Source of the DNA: Rhizomys pruinosus
Taxonomy: Eukaryota; Chordata; Mammalia; Rodentia; Spalacidae
Direction of reading: 5' to 3'
DNA length: 64,000 nt
NCBI GenBank assembly: GCA_009823505.1
Contig: VZQC01006583.1
Location: 2,114,603 to 2,178,602, forward strand
Positions 33,760 through 43,665 of this stretch are shown here, in pieces; position 1 is the first letter of the stretch; the number at the start of each line of letters is the position of its first letter. The notes under the pieces were generated by a model, which was not told the DNA's origin, searched no databases, and worked only from the letters and a program-made list of their open reading frames with translations. The position numbers and the translations under genes were made by a program.

Positions 33760-33815
33760 ATCTATCTATCAATCATCTATCTACTTATTTATTAATATGT
33801 ACTAGGGATCAGACC
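33593..33815. repeat. (CTAT)n microsatellite with duplicated flank
   Basis: About 24 CTAT units, then TACTTATTTATTAATATGTA plus CTAGGGATCAGACC. A second CTAT run and a second copy of that flank follow at about 33779-33813. The array and its flank have been duplicated together. Confidence 0.92.
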
Positions 33816-34124
33816 TGTGGCCTCACATGTTAGGCAATCAGTGTACTACTGAGTGGCACCCCAGCCCTGTGCTATGCACTTTGATGCTAGTTTTTTGCAC
33901 ATACAATAAAGATGGTGCAACTCCCTGAAGAACTGACACCTTTATAATAACATGATGCTCCTTTTATCGCTGAGTTTTCCTTGTTCTGAGCTCTGCTTTG
34001 TCTGAAATCGCTGTAGCCACTATAGCTTTCCTTTGATTCATTGGTATGGACTGTTTCCATCCCTTTATGTGCAGCCAATGCATTTTCACATTGAAGGTGA
34101 CATTCTTTTTTCTTTCTTTCCTTT

Positions 34125-34268
34125 TGGCTTTCTTTGTGACAGGGTCTCCCTTTAACCCCAGCTAGCCTAAACTCACTATGTAGACCAGGCTAGCCTTGAA
34201 CTCACAAAGAACCACTTGCCTCTGCCTAGTGAGTGCTGAGATTCAAGATGTGTGCCACCGCCCCAGCA
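34125..34268 (-). mobile_element. B1 SINE
   Basis: TGTGACAGGGTCTCCCTTTA and ACTCACTATGTAGACCAGGC. Confidence 0.85.
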
Positions 34269-34294
34269 GAAAGTGACTTTCTTTTTAAAAATAT

Positions 34295-34572
34295 TGTTAT
34301 TACATTATTTATGTGTGTGCATGTGTAGATATATGTATGTTTATTACATTATTATGTGTGTGCATGTGTGGATGTATGTTTATTACATTATTATGTGTAT
34401 GTATTCAGATGTATGTATGTTTGTGGATGTTTATGTGCTACAGCAGATGCGTTGAGGACTTTCTGGAGTCAGGTTCCTTCTTCTACCATGTGTGGGACTT
34501 GGGGATTGAACTCAGGTCACCAGGCTTGGTGGCAGACACCTTTGCCTACTGTGCCATCTCTCAACCCCCTGA
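34295..34572 (-). mobile_element. B3/B2-like SINE
   Basis: ATGTGTGTGCATGTGTAGAT expanded three times, then TCTACCATGTGTGGGACTTG and CACCAGGCTTGGTGGCAGAC. Confidence 0.65.
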
Positions 34573-34894
34573 AGTGATTTTCTTATATATAGCATGTACT
34601 TGGGTTTTTTAAAAATCTACACTGTCCTTTTCTATATCTAGATAATTTATATTTAAACTGCTTAATATAGTTAGATCAATACCTACCATCTTTGTAAATA
34701 TTTTCATTTTACTTCCTGGTTGTTGTCATTGTCCTCCCTCTCTCCTCCGTTCCTTTTCTCCCTCCCCCCTCCATTTTTCCCTTTTCTTCTTTCCTTCCTT
34801 TCTTTTCCTGATTTCCTTGGTTCTAATTAAATATTTTAATGATTCTATTTTATATTTCTACATCAATTATGATTTTTTTCTTTTTTTGTGGTAA

Positions 34895-35095
34895 TAGGGG
34901 TTTATGCCAGGGACCTTCTTGCTTATGATTTTTTTCAAAGCCAATTTTTATTGAAGCTTTGTGCATTTCATACAAAATTTCAAATCAAATCTAGACCTGT
35001 GCCCCCCTCCTTGCCCTCCCACCCACCAGAGCTCATGCATTCTTCCAAACATGTTTTTCATCTTTTTCTCAGTCTCTCTCAAAATTCTTGATGCA
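34895..35095 (-). mobile_element. Possible L1 3' fragment
   Basis: TTTTTATTGAAGCTTTGTGC and TCCTTGCCCTCCCACCCACC recall reverse-complement rodent L1 tails. The match is weak. Confidence 0.35.
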
Positions 35096-35414
35096 TAAGT
35101 TTACTGTTTGGAGCAGAAGTTCACTTGCTTATGATTTTTTGGGTATTTTTTGGGTGTGTGTGTGTCTATGTCTCTTTATTTTCTTTGTTTTTTTAAAAAA
35201 ACTGTTTTGTTCACTTTTATTATTTTGGGTGGATTTGTAGTTTCATTTCATTTTCATACTTTGTTGCTCTTGAGTTTTCTAGTTTATTTGTTATATTTTT
35301 CCAGTTGGGTCATGACATCTAAAGTAAAACCATGGCATATAAATTTTTCCTTTGAAATAACTCAATTCTAACTCAAATTTTCACTTTAGCCACTCATTAA
35401 AAAATTTAGAAATA

Positions 35415-35640
35415 TTTTTAAAATGTATCTGTGGGGGGGTATGCCTATGTGAATGAATTTATGTTCATCACAGGTATGCAGGTGCCTGCAGAGTCCAGAA
35501 GGCCTTGGTTCCTCCTGGAGCTGGAGTTACAGGCACTTGTGAGCCACCTGCTATCTTGTGTGGGTGCTGTGAGCAAATCTGGGTATTATGCAAGAGCAAT
35601 ATTCAATCTTCACCCCTGAGCCATTTCTCCAAGCCATACT
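35415..35640 (-). mobile_element. B2 SINE
   Basis: GGTTCCTCCTGGAGCTGGAG, GTGTGGGTGCTGTGAGCAAA and CCTGAGCCATTTCTCC. Confidence 0.75.
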
Positions 35641-35664
35641 GAAAAAAATGTTTATAGTTTTATT

Positions 35665-35903
35665 TATTTTTAATATTTTTTATTTTATTTATTTATTTTT
35701 CTATGTGTATGAATGTACTGTCTGCATGTAGGTTTGTGCACCCGTGTTGTGCAATGCCGTGGAGGTCAGAAGAGGGCATGGGATTCCCCTGGAATTGGAG
35801 TTACAGACTGTTCTCAGCCACCATGTGGGTGCTGGGGATCGAACCTGGGTCCTCTGCAAGAGCAGTCAATACTCTTAACCGCTGGGCAATCTCTCCAGCC
35901 CTT
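35665..35903 (-). mobile_element. B2 SINE
   Basis: TGTATGAATGTACTGTCTGC, ACCATGTGGGTGCTGGGGAT and CTTAACCGCTGGGCAATCTC. Confidence 0.9.
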
Positions 35904-36104
35904 TTTATTATTTTTATGTGTGTGGATGTTTTGCTTGCATGTATGTGTGCCATGTGTGTGCAGCACCTATGGAGGCCAGAAGAGGGCGATGGCCAGAAGA
36001 GTTACAGGTGGTTGTTCCCTGATTAGTGAGTGTTGGGAATTTAACTGGGTCCTCTGCAAGAGCAGTACACCTTCTTAAACACTGAGCCACTTCTTGAGCC
36101 CCTC
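35904..36104 (-). mobile_element. B2-like SINE adjoining the previous one
   Basis: TGTGTGCAGCACCTATGGAG, AGTGAGTGTTGGGAATTTAA and AAACACTGAGCCACTTC. Confidence 0.75.
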
Positions 36105-36133
36105 GCATTAATTTTTTTTCAATGTAAACTTAA

Positions 36134-36415
36134 GAGACTGGGGAGATGGCTGAGCTGGTAAAGTGCCTGTTGTGCAGGCATAAGGAAGGGAGCTTGAATC
36201 TCCAGAACCATAGAAAAGCTGAGCTCAGCAGCTTGTGGTTGTAACTATAGTGCCAGGCAGAGGAGACAGATTGAGCCCTGGAGCTCACTGACCATGTAGT
36301 CTAGTTGAATCCATGACCTTCAGGCTCAGTGTGAGCCCTTGCCTCAAGATAAGACCGACAGCAATGGACTCACATCTCAACATCGGACACAAACACACAC
36401 ACACACACCCTTAAG
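36134..36415 (+). mobile_element. B4-like SINE
   Basis: GAGACTGGGGAGATGGCTGA and GTGAGCCCTTGCCTCAAG, with a CA-rich end. Confidence 0.65.
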
Positions 36416-36509
36416 ACCAAAATTATTGTAATTTTATTGTTATTTTTGAAATATAGGCTCTTTTATAGAATAATGCTTCTTGTTTTGGAATCAGATATGC
36501 TTCATATTA

Positions 36510-36658
36510 ATTTTTTTTTTTGCAGCAGGATTTCACTATGTAGCCCTAGCTGGTCTGGAAGATACTTTGTAGACCAGGCTGGGTTTGAACTCACAGAGAT
36601 CTACCTGCCTGTACCTCCTGACTGCTGGAATTAAATGCATGAGACGCCAGGTCCAGCC
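36510..36658 (-). mobile_element. B1 SINE
   Basis: Poly-T, GCAGGATTTCACTATGTAGC and GTAGACCAGGCTGGGTTTGA. Confidence 0.8.
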
Positions 36659-36679
36659 AAAATTTTTGCTTTAAATATA

Positions 36680-36738
36680 TTTTTATCAATTCTTTGAGAA
36701 TTTTATACAATGCATTTTGATCATAGTCACACTCTACT
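36680..36738 (-). mobile_element. Lx-type L1 3' tip
   Basis: ATCAATTCTTTGAGAATTTT and ATACAATGCATTTTGATCAT are the reverse complement of the Lx 3' end seen at 7085-7735. Confidence 0.65.
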
Positions 36739-36741
36739 CTT

Positions 36742-36925
36742 TCTTTTTTTTTTTTTTTTTTTTTTTGTCTTTTTGATGAGACAGGGTCTCAAAACCTTGT
36801 ACCATTCAGCTAGTGCCGGAACTCACTCTGGTAGAGACAGGCTGCCTTAACTCACAAAGATCTGCCTGCCTCTGTTCCCCAAGTGCTAGGATCTAAAGGC
36901 GATGTGCCACACACCCGGCTCTACA
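36742..36925 (-). mobile_element. B1 SINE with many small indels
   Basis: Long poly-T, ATGAGACAGGGTCTCAAAAC, then a B1 body carrying several inserted or lost bases (GTGCTAGGATCTAAAGGCGA). The pattern is unlike other B1 copies here and suggests sequencing noise. Confidence 0.75.
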
Positions 36926-38018
36926 CCCTACTCTTAACTTTATATTCTCAGAAGTTATGGAGAACCCCAAAGACCTAGCTTTAGGGGTTATAACAATTGG
37001 GATTTATCATTAACCAGAAACTAAACCTCAGACATTAATGTTTCTCATTACAAAAATTTTAAGTGACATCATTAGTGAGGATCAGAAGTTTATTCGCGGA
37101 CAAAACTGTCAGCCATGAAAGAAAACAGCCAGAATTGACCAAGAGTCCAAGGATCAACAGTCTCCGGAGAGAAAGTAGACATGTTTGCTTCTCAGTCCAT
37201 CTTGTTGTCCACTTAGTCTAAGCCTTAGGGAAAAAATCTGTGGAAGAGGGGCATAGTTTAGAATGTAAGGCGTGTGATGGTGACACGTGAAAGGTGACAC
37301 CTACAGCAATATTAGCCTGGACACCATATTGTATCAACTTGATTTGAACATACGAAGAGCCCCCTGATGGCCATGGTGGGACCAAGGCGCTGTGTGGGTT
37401 TGGACACAACTGTCTGCAAATTGGTTTTTCATGAAGGATGCTTGTACTCATAAATTATCACTTATTGCTAAAAAATGGAAAAAAAAAAAACTGAGAGAAA
37501 GATGCAGGACAGTTATGGCAGAATGCATGATCTGGGATGGGGTGGGGTGGGGTGGGGGGAAGGGAAGGGGAAATATGCCTGAACTGAATTGGAAAATGAT
37601 GTATGAAATACACAAAGCATCAATAAAAAAATAATGATAATGAATTTATCACTAATAAAAGTGACATAATTTTTTGGAAAAGCAACAATATTTTCCACAA
37701 CAAAAATAACTGAGCAGATTTAGCATTAATTTCCCTTTGTGCTGACATCCTCAGCATCTGACTCAGGAGAGTGCACTGGACGCTCCTGCCTGCTCCTGTG
37801 TTCAATCTACTGTGATACCACGGGTCATGTAATTCCCAGAAAGTCCTACTGATCACTCTCGGGAGGATGAGAGAGATGAAGAAAAAATGACACGTGGGCA
37901 TCATTCAGTGGCATCTGGAAAGTCCAGGGGCTCCTCAGAGCACGCCTGGGCAAGCTCAGCTTTCACACAGTGAGAGTGTTTAGATAGTAGTATTTTAACT
38001 GCTTTTAAATGACATGCT
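36926..38018. other. Sp140 intron 1; unclassified repeat at 37500-37635
   Basis: AAATGATGTATGAAATACAC and AAAGCATCAATAAAAAAAT near 37595-37630 parallel AAATGATGTATGAAACACAC and CAATAAAATATTTTATT near 56851-56894. They are probably the 3' ends of one retroposon family. Nothing else is recognised. Confidence 0.4.
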
Positions 38019-38109
38019 CTATTTTATTTTATTTTTAATTGTGTGTATATGTATGTGGGGGGTTGTACACATGTGTGCAGATGCTCTTGGAGGTCAGATG
38101 AGGTTGTTG

Positions 38110-38445
38110 GAGCCCCTCATTTGCATATATTTTCCTGCAAATGCCAAGACTTCATTTTCCATATGGCTGCACAGAATTCTATCATATATGTGTATATACT
38201 ACATTTTCTTTGTCTATTGATCTGTTGATGGGCCTCTGGGCTGCTTTCATTTCTTGGCTACTGTGATATGCTACCTTAAAAGTATATCCCTCAAAATATA
38301 GTTGAGTCATATGGTGAATCTATTCATACTGATTTCCATAGTGGCTGCACACATTTGCATTTCCACCGGCAGCCAGTGAAGCTTCCTCTTTCCCCACACC
38401 CTCACTAGTGTCTGCTGTCCTTAGTTTCCTTTATCACACTTATTT
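38110..38445 (-). mobile_element. Old L1 3' fragment
   Basis: ACATTTTCTTTGTCTATTGA, CTGTTGATGGGCCTCTGGGC and CATTTCTTGGCTACTGTGA are reverse-complement L1 3' landmarks. Confidence 0.8.
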
Positions 38446-38530
38446 TGATTGGAGTGTGATGGAATCTCAAAGCGGTTTTCAAATCATATTCTTTGCCGAT
38501 TTTACACATGTCAAGGCCATTTTAATTAAA

Positions 38531-38558
38531 TAATATATATATATATATATATATATAA
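38531..38558. repeat. (TA)n microsatellite
   Basis: About 13 TA units. Confidence 0.85.
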
Positions 38559-38577
38559 TAAAATTAAAAAGAAAAGA

Positions 38578-38680
38578 AAATGCTATATAGACCATGCTGG
38601 CTTCAAATTCATGGTGATCCTTCTGCCTCAGCCTCTTGATTGCTGTGGTCCTGTGCACTGCACTATGCCCAGCTGATTTA
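38578..38680 (-). mobile_element. Diverged B1 fragment
   Basis: GCTATATAGACCATGCTGGC and CTGCCTCAGCCTCTTGATTG. Confidence 0.65.
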
Positions 38681-38830
38681 TTGATTCTATTATTGTGGCA
38701 CACTTGGAATAATTTGTCTCATTTTGTCGTCAGAATGGAGTAGCTATGTATGGATTTTGCCTTCACACATGAAGTAGCTGAACAGGGTGTGCATTTCACC
38801 ATTTCCTTTTACCTCCAGGTCGACAGACTT

Positions 38831-39000
38831 TGTTCTAGTTTTATTTCTGTTCTCTGATAAACTACCCAAACAAAAACAATTTAGAGGAAAATTTATTCTG
38901 CTTACAATTCCAGGTTACAGATTTATGGTTGCAGGGGAGACAGAGCAGGAATTTGAAGTAACTGGTCACATCCACAGCAAAGAACAGAGAGAATGGAATG

Positions 39001-39035
<35 letters not shown>

Positions 39036-39244
39036 CTGTCTGTCTGTCTGTCTGTCTGCCCCCAGCTTGCTCTCTATACACATAGAGCCTAGGGAATGGT
39101 GCTGCCCACATTATATACTTAAGGTAATACCCCACAGACATACCCACAGGCCACCATGATCTATACAACCCTTCATTAAGACTCACATGATCCCCAGGTG
39201 ACTCTAAGTTGAGCCAGGTTGACAATTAAAACTAACCATCACAT
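38831..39244 (+). mobile_element. Diverged LTR of the TGTTCTAG family
   Basis: Starts TGTTCTAGTTTTATTTCTGT and ends ACTAACCATCACA. It shares its opening with the LTRs at 683 and 2279. It holds a (GT)n(CTGT)n run at 39000-39058. No clear target duplication was seen. Confidence 0.6.
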
Positions 39245-39398
39245 TGGGCATGGTGATACATGCTGGTACTTGGCTTTGATTTCAGCATTTATGAAGCAGA
39301 GTCAGGTGAGTTTCTGTAGGTTCAAGGCTAGCCTGGTGTATATGTTAAGTTCCAGGCCAGCCAGAGTTATGTGTTAAGACTTTGACTCGAACAAACAC
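39245..39398 (+). mobile_element. Diverged B1 SINE
   Basis: TTGGGCATGGTGATACATGC and GGTTCAAGGCTAGCCTGGTG. Confidence 0.7.
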
Positions 39399-39474
39399 TC
39401 CACCTACAAAGAATAAAAAATGAAATAATATCAAATTGCATAACTATTTTAGATGTTTCAAGCTTCAAGGGTTT

Positions 39475-39710
39475 TTTTTTTAGTATTTTATTTATCATTT
39501 TTATTTTCTGTGTATGAGTGTGTTGTCTGCATGTGTGTGAGTGCACCTGTGTCGTGCAATGCCCATGGAGGTCAGAAGAAGGCATCGGATTCCTAGGAAC
39601 TGCAGTTACAGATGGTTGTTAGCCACCATGTGGGTGCTGGGAGTCCAATCCCGGACCTCTGCAAGGGCAGCCAGTGCTCTTAACTGCTGCGCCATCTTTC
39701 CAATCCCCTC
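39475..39710 (-). mobile_element. B2 SINE
   Basis: TGAGTGCACCTGTGTCGTGC, ACCATGTGGGTGCTGGGAGT and CTTAACTGCTGCGCCATC. Confidence 0.88.
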
Positions 39711-40222
39711 AAACTTCAATTTTACTTCAATTTTTTCCCTTTAGATTTTTTTCTCTACTTTCACAACTATCCCAGTTCACTGTTTGGTTTCTTTTAAATT
39801 CCAACAGTACCTGTCTTTTTTCTGGTTGTTTCTTTTCTGCATGGGAGCATCCTGGGAATCATATGTTCTCATACCTACATGAAAATATTTGTTTTCAGAA
39901 GTTCTCTTCTGCTCCCTGCATCATCTCTGTTTCTTTGGTAGAGGTTTTGCATATTCTGAATTCAGTATTTTTTTAGCACTAGGTTACCACTGATTAGGAC
40001 GAGGTGAATTCATTCACTATGTGCAGAGCTCTCCACGATCTCTGGTTTCTTCATAGCACCCCCAAAATCCCCTAAATAAAAAATCTCATTTATTTCTGTC
40101 TCCTCACAAACACATTTGCACATCCTGGCTCTGTACTGTCCATCCTCCACGTCAAGATCTAGTCAGCTACTGGGAGCCTCTCGTAAATCACTGTCAACTT
40201 CTACATTGTTTCTGTTTCTTAG

Positions 40223-40385
40223 GGCAATCACAGAGGGCCCCAGTAGTGAGGAGCCTGCTTACTATGAGCTCAGCTTCAGGTACTTCAAAGAAAATAAGGT
40301 GGAGATCGCGAGTGCCATCACAAAGCCGTTTCCTTTCCTCATGAGCCTCCGGGACCGAGGCTTCATCTCTGAGTACAAGTATAAA
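40223..40385 (+). CDS. Sp140: Sp140 first HSR exon (163 bp)
   Basis: The acceptor GTTTCTGTTTCTTAG and the donor AAGTATAAA|GTAAGTGAG bound 163 bp (one base plus 54 codons). It encodes GPSSEEPAYYELSFRYFKEN, then KVEIASAITKPFPFLMSLRD and RGFISEYKYK. KVEIASAIT with PFPFLM-LRDR-FISE is the SP140-type HSR start and separates it from Sp110 (FPFFEALRDNSFIT). It joins in frame to the short exon at 28654 and to 41524. The Lys-rich YKYK end replaces the usual QMYE or KMYE. Confidence 0.95.
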
Positions 40386-41236
40386 GTAAGTGAGAATCCC
40401 TTCCTGACCGTAGGCCTGCCTGACACTGTGTTCTGCCAAACCTCAGGTGCAACCAACAGGCTGAACGGCCTCCTGTGAGTGGTGACCTTCACTTCTTGTA
40501 AGTTAGGAGGTGAAAGGAGAAGCAGGCATCACGGGAAACATCCATTTCTACAGTAACTGATGCCAAATCATGTGGAGGAGGGGCAGGGTGGTGGGGAGCA
40601 GGGACGCCCCAGCCCTGCAGAGCACCCCATTCGCTTTCACCATGTATTAACATAAACTGAATTAACTAGACACTGCCAAGCAGTGCTTTGTACAAAGCCT
40701 CCTTCTTTCAAACATGGAGCTGAGAGTTTTGAATGCCACGGGCTGCTGTGTCTCATCAGGATAGACCTGGAAGTCAGGCTTGCTCCTCTCTCCCCGAATT
40801 ATTTCTCATTCTTTAGACACTTCTGAAGCTCTAGAATGAGGTAAAGGCTAGCCATGGGGTCTCCTCAGATAATGAGGACCAGCCTTCCCTTTAGGATTTT
40901 CCTTTGTCTTTTGGCCAGGATGGTCACTTGTCTATCTCGAGCCCTTCAAGCTAGGTCAGTCCTGGGTGGAGAACAATGGTTCTTGTCTGGTCACTTGTCA
41001 GGGCCACCCCAGGAACATCTCGGACTGACTCTTAAAGACACATCATTGACTGTGATCACACCTTTACTCCGTACCACTGCTCTTTCCTTTGAATTGTTGT
41101 TAGTGCCTGACAGCTGGTTTCAGATAAGCAAGACTCTGTTATCATGACAGAGGACATTTATGAAGTTGTTTCAACATTTCACAAGAGAATAAATGGTCTT
41201 TGTACCAATCTAAGAGTCTCCTATAGAAGTCCATGG
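40386..41236. other. Sp140 intron 2, no repeats recognised
   Basis: Unique-looking sequence up to the B2 at 41237. Confidence 0.5.
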
Positions 41237-41482
41237 TATGGAGAGATGGCCTAGCGGTTAAGAGCGCCGACCGCTCTTACAGAGGACCCGGGTTCGAATC
41301 CCAGCACCCACATGGCGGCCGAGAACCGTCTGAAACTCCAATTCCAAGAGAACTCCAGTTCCAGGGGGATCCGAGACCCTCTTCTGACCTCCGCGACATT
41401 GCATGACATGGGTGCACACACCTGCATGCAGACAGTACATTCATACACATACCGAAATAAATAAAAATTAAATAAAAAAAAG
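41237..41482 (+). mobile_element. B2 SINE
   Basis: GGAGAGATGGCCTAGCGGTT and AGAGGACCCGGGTTCGAATC, with the tail AAATAAATAAAAATTAAATA. It is well preserved. Confidence 0.93.
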
Positions 41483-41523
41483 GAAGTCCATGGTGACCTA
41501 ATTATCCATTCAATTTTTCTCAG

Positions 41524-41692
41524 CTTTTTCAAGAAAGTTGTGAGAACCTGGTTCCAGTGAACAGAGTGATGTATGATGTCCTCAGTGACCTGGAGAAGAG
41601 GTTCAGCAAGCCGCTTCTGAGGGTGATGTTCAGCCCAACGAATCTGACAGCCTATCCGGACTTAAAGGAGATTCTCAGAAGCTCCCAAATTG
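41524..41692 (+). CDS. Sp140: Sp140 second HSR exon (169 bp)
   Basis: The acceptor CAATTTTTCTCAG and the donor CAAATTG|GTAACTAT bound 169 bp (56 codons plus one base), the same size and phase as Sp110 19484-19652. It encodes LFQESCENLVPVNRVMYDVL, followed by SDLEKRF, then FSPTNLTAYPDLKEILRSSQ. NLVPV-RVMY and AYPDL-EI-RS are SP140 features. It completes the HSR oligomerisation domain. Confidence 0.95.
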
Positions 41693-42129
41693 GTAACTAT
41701 AGCTTTCACCTGTTTTGTGGGATTCAAGGCCATTTCATTCATTCCATCATTCATTCATTGATTTTCATTAACATGTGTCTGAGGGACTATGACATGCCAA
41801 ACACAAAAGGAATACAATGGGGAAGAACATGCGTGGTACACGTGCTCCTGGAGCTTATATACCAGCCATGTAACCACACAGATAATTGCTCAGCCAGGAC
41901 CTGATTTTGATGCTGTAAAATATAAGGTTTATAGTTCTAGTCCGTTGTTTTGAAGGAGGAAGCAGATATGAAAACCCTAACATTCCACAAGAGAACATAC
42001 AGTCTTTATACCGATCTAAGTGTTTCTTATAACCCATAAATGCATATTGACATAATTCCCCATCCTGAGAAAGGAGGAAGATCTCTCTGATACTGGCAGA
42101 CATGTCCAATGATAAAAAAATTATATCCT

Positions 42130-42690
42130 TTGTGGGTTAGTAAGATGGCTCAGTGGGTAAAGATTCCTGATACCAAGGCTGATGCCCTGAGTTTGATCCC
42201 TGCAACCCAAATAGTAGAAAGAGAGAGACCAACTCCTGCAGATTGGTCCTCTTACTGCTACACTTGTGGATGCACACTGTATTAGCTACATTTCTGTTGC
42301 TGTGATAAAACACTATGATCAAGGCACGCTATAGAAAGAAGTGTTTATTTGGACTTCTAGGTCCAGGGAGATAAAAGTCCATCCTGGTTGGGGAGGCCTG
42401 CCAGGAGGCAGTGACAACAAAGAGCTGGGAGCTCACATCTTCCAGTATGCTCAGGAAACAGAGACCAGCCTGGACGTGGGGCAAGACTACAGACTCTCAA
42501 AGCCCGCCCTTGGCAACATGCTTTTTCCAGCAAAGTCACAGCTCCTAAAGGTTCCATGACCCTCTCTAAACAGTACCACCCACTGACCAAGTGTTCAGAT
42601 GCTTGATCCTATGGGGGATACATCTCGTTCAAACCACCACACACATAATATACATACATGGATAAATGTAATAAAAATAAACAAGTCAAT
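42130..42690 (+). mobile_element. B4/B2-like SINE split by a solo LTR
   Basis: The head GTAAGATGGCTCAGTGGGTA lies at 42139-42158 and the tail ACATAATATACATACATGGA lies after 42641. The SINE is interrupted by 42278-42639. Confidence 0.65.
42278..42639 (+). mobile_element. Solo LTR with 5-bp target duplication
   Basis: Starts TGTATTAGCTACATTTCTGT and ends TTCAAACCACCA, flanked by CACAC at 42273-42277 and 42640-42644. It belongs to the same broad family as the LTRs at 683 and 38831 (GTTGCTGTGATAAAACAC). The flank is CA-rich, so the duplication is suggestive rather than decisive. Confidence 0.7.
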
Positions 42691-43032
42691 TAAAAACACT
42701 CATTCTATTAGAAAATGAATCATTCAGTATAGTCCCATGTTGACTTGCTTCTCCAGTGAAGAATGGAAAACTCAGTAGCAGAAACAACATGACTGCCTGT
42801 CACATGGTGCAAGCAGTTGTGAGAGTAGCGTGTGTCAACCAGGAGAGTGAAAGGGATGGTAGGCTTTCAGAACCACGGTGGTAACACGTTGTGGGGACAT
42901 GGAGTCAGCAGGACCTGGGGAAGGAATGGCACCCATTGTCCTACTGCTTGTCTGTGACTCTGTCTCTCCTGCTCCTCCACTTCCAGAGGTTGTTTCTTTA
43001 TGGGAGCTTCTTAGGAAGAATGTTTCTTTTGG

Positions 43033-43034
<2 letters not shown>

Positions 43035-43082
<48 letters not shown>

Positions 43083-43083
43083 A
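43035..43083. repeat. (GT)n microsatellite
   Basis: About 24 GT units with one TT interruption, 107 bp upstream of the next Sp140 exon. Confidence 0.9.
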
Positions 43084-43189
43084 TCTCAGGTGAGAGACCC
43101 TTTGTACTGAGTGCCAGAGCTCAGCAGGAATTTGTGGTGGGCTCTGCCTGTCACTGTGTGTGATGTGGTCATTGTTGTGTTTTCTTCAG

Positions 43190-43261
43190 TTTCCTGTGAG
43201 CCCAGAACTTTTCAGAGGATAAATGGAAGCCACGCTGAAGACAGGCACAGGCTGCCAGCAG
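43190..43261 (+). CDS. Sp140: Sp140 linker exon after HSR (72 bp)
   Basis: The acceptor GTGTTTTCTTCAG and the donor CCAGCAG|GTAGTC bound 72 bp, phase 1 at both ends. It encodes VSCEPRTFQRINGSHAEDRH, then RLPA. It corresponds to the exon following HSR in human SP140 (VCYEHSPLQMNN, then LEDRPRLLP, from memory). The exon at 59010 opens the same way (VSCDPRNSQ), so the cassette type recurs. Confidence 0.82.
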
Positions 43262-43370
43262 GTAGTCAGGAAGGTGATTATACTTCAGATTATCAATGAC
43301 CTCATTGTCTGTTTTCCTGTCTGTACCCTTCCTTCCCGCCCATTCCCAACATATAGACAGACATACATAC

Positions 43371-43452
43371 ACACAGAGATACAAACACAGACACAGACAC
43401 AGACACACACACACACACACACAGACACACACACACACACACACACACACAC
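43371..43452. repeat. (CA)n/(CAGA)n microsatellite
   Basis: ACACAGACACAGACACAGAC followed by a pure CA run. Confidence 0.9.
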
Positions 43453-43516
43453 TTTTGTTTAGCCTATGCTTGCTGTCCCCAGTGAGAGGCAAGAGGCTAA
43501 AAAAAGGTGAATCTCT

Positions 43517-43665
43517 CTTTTTTGTTGTTGTTGAGACAGTGTCTCCCTGTAGCCCCAGATGGCCTGAAACTCACTATGTAGACCAGGCTGGCCTTGAACT
43601 CACAGAGATCCACCTGCCTCTGCCTCCCGAGTGCTGGGATTAAAGTCATACGCCACCATGCCCAG
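43517..43665 (-). mobile_element. B1 SINE
   Basis: TTGAGACAGTGTCTCCCTGT and GTGCTGGGATTAAAGTCATA. Confidence 0.88.
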
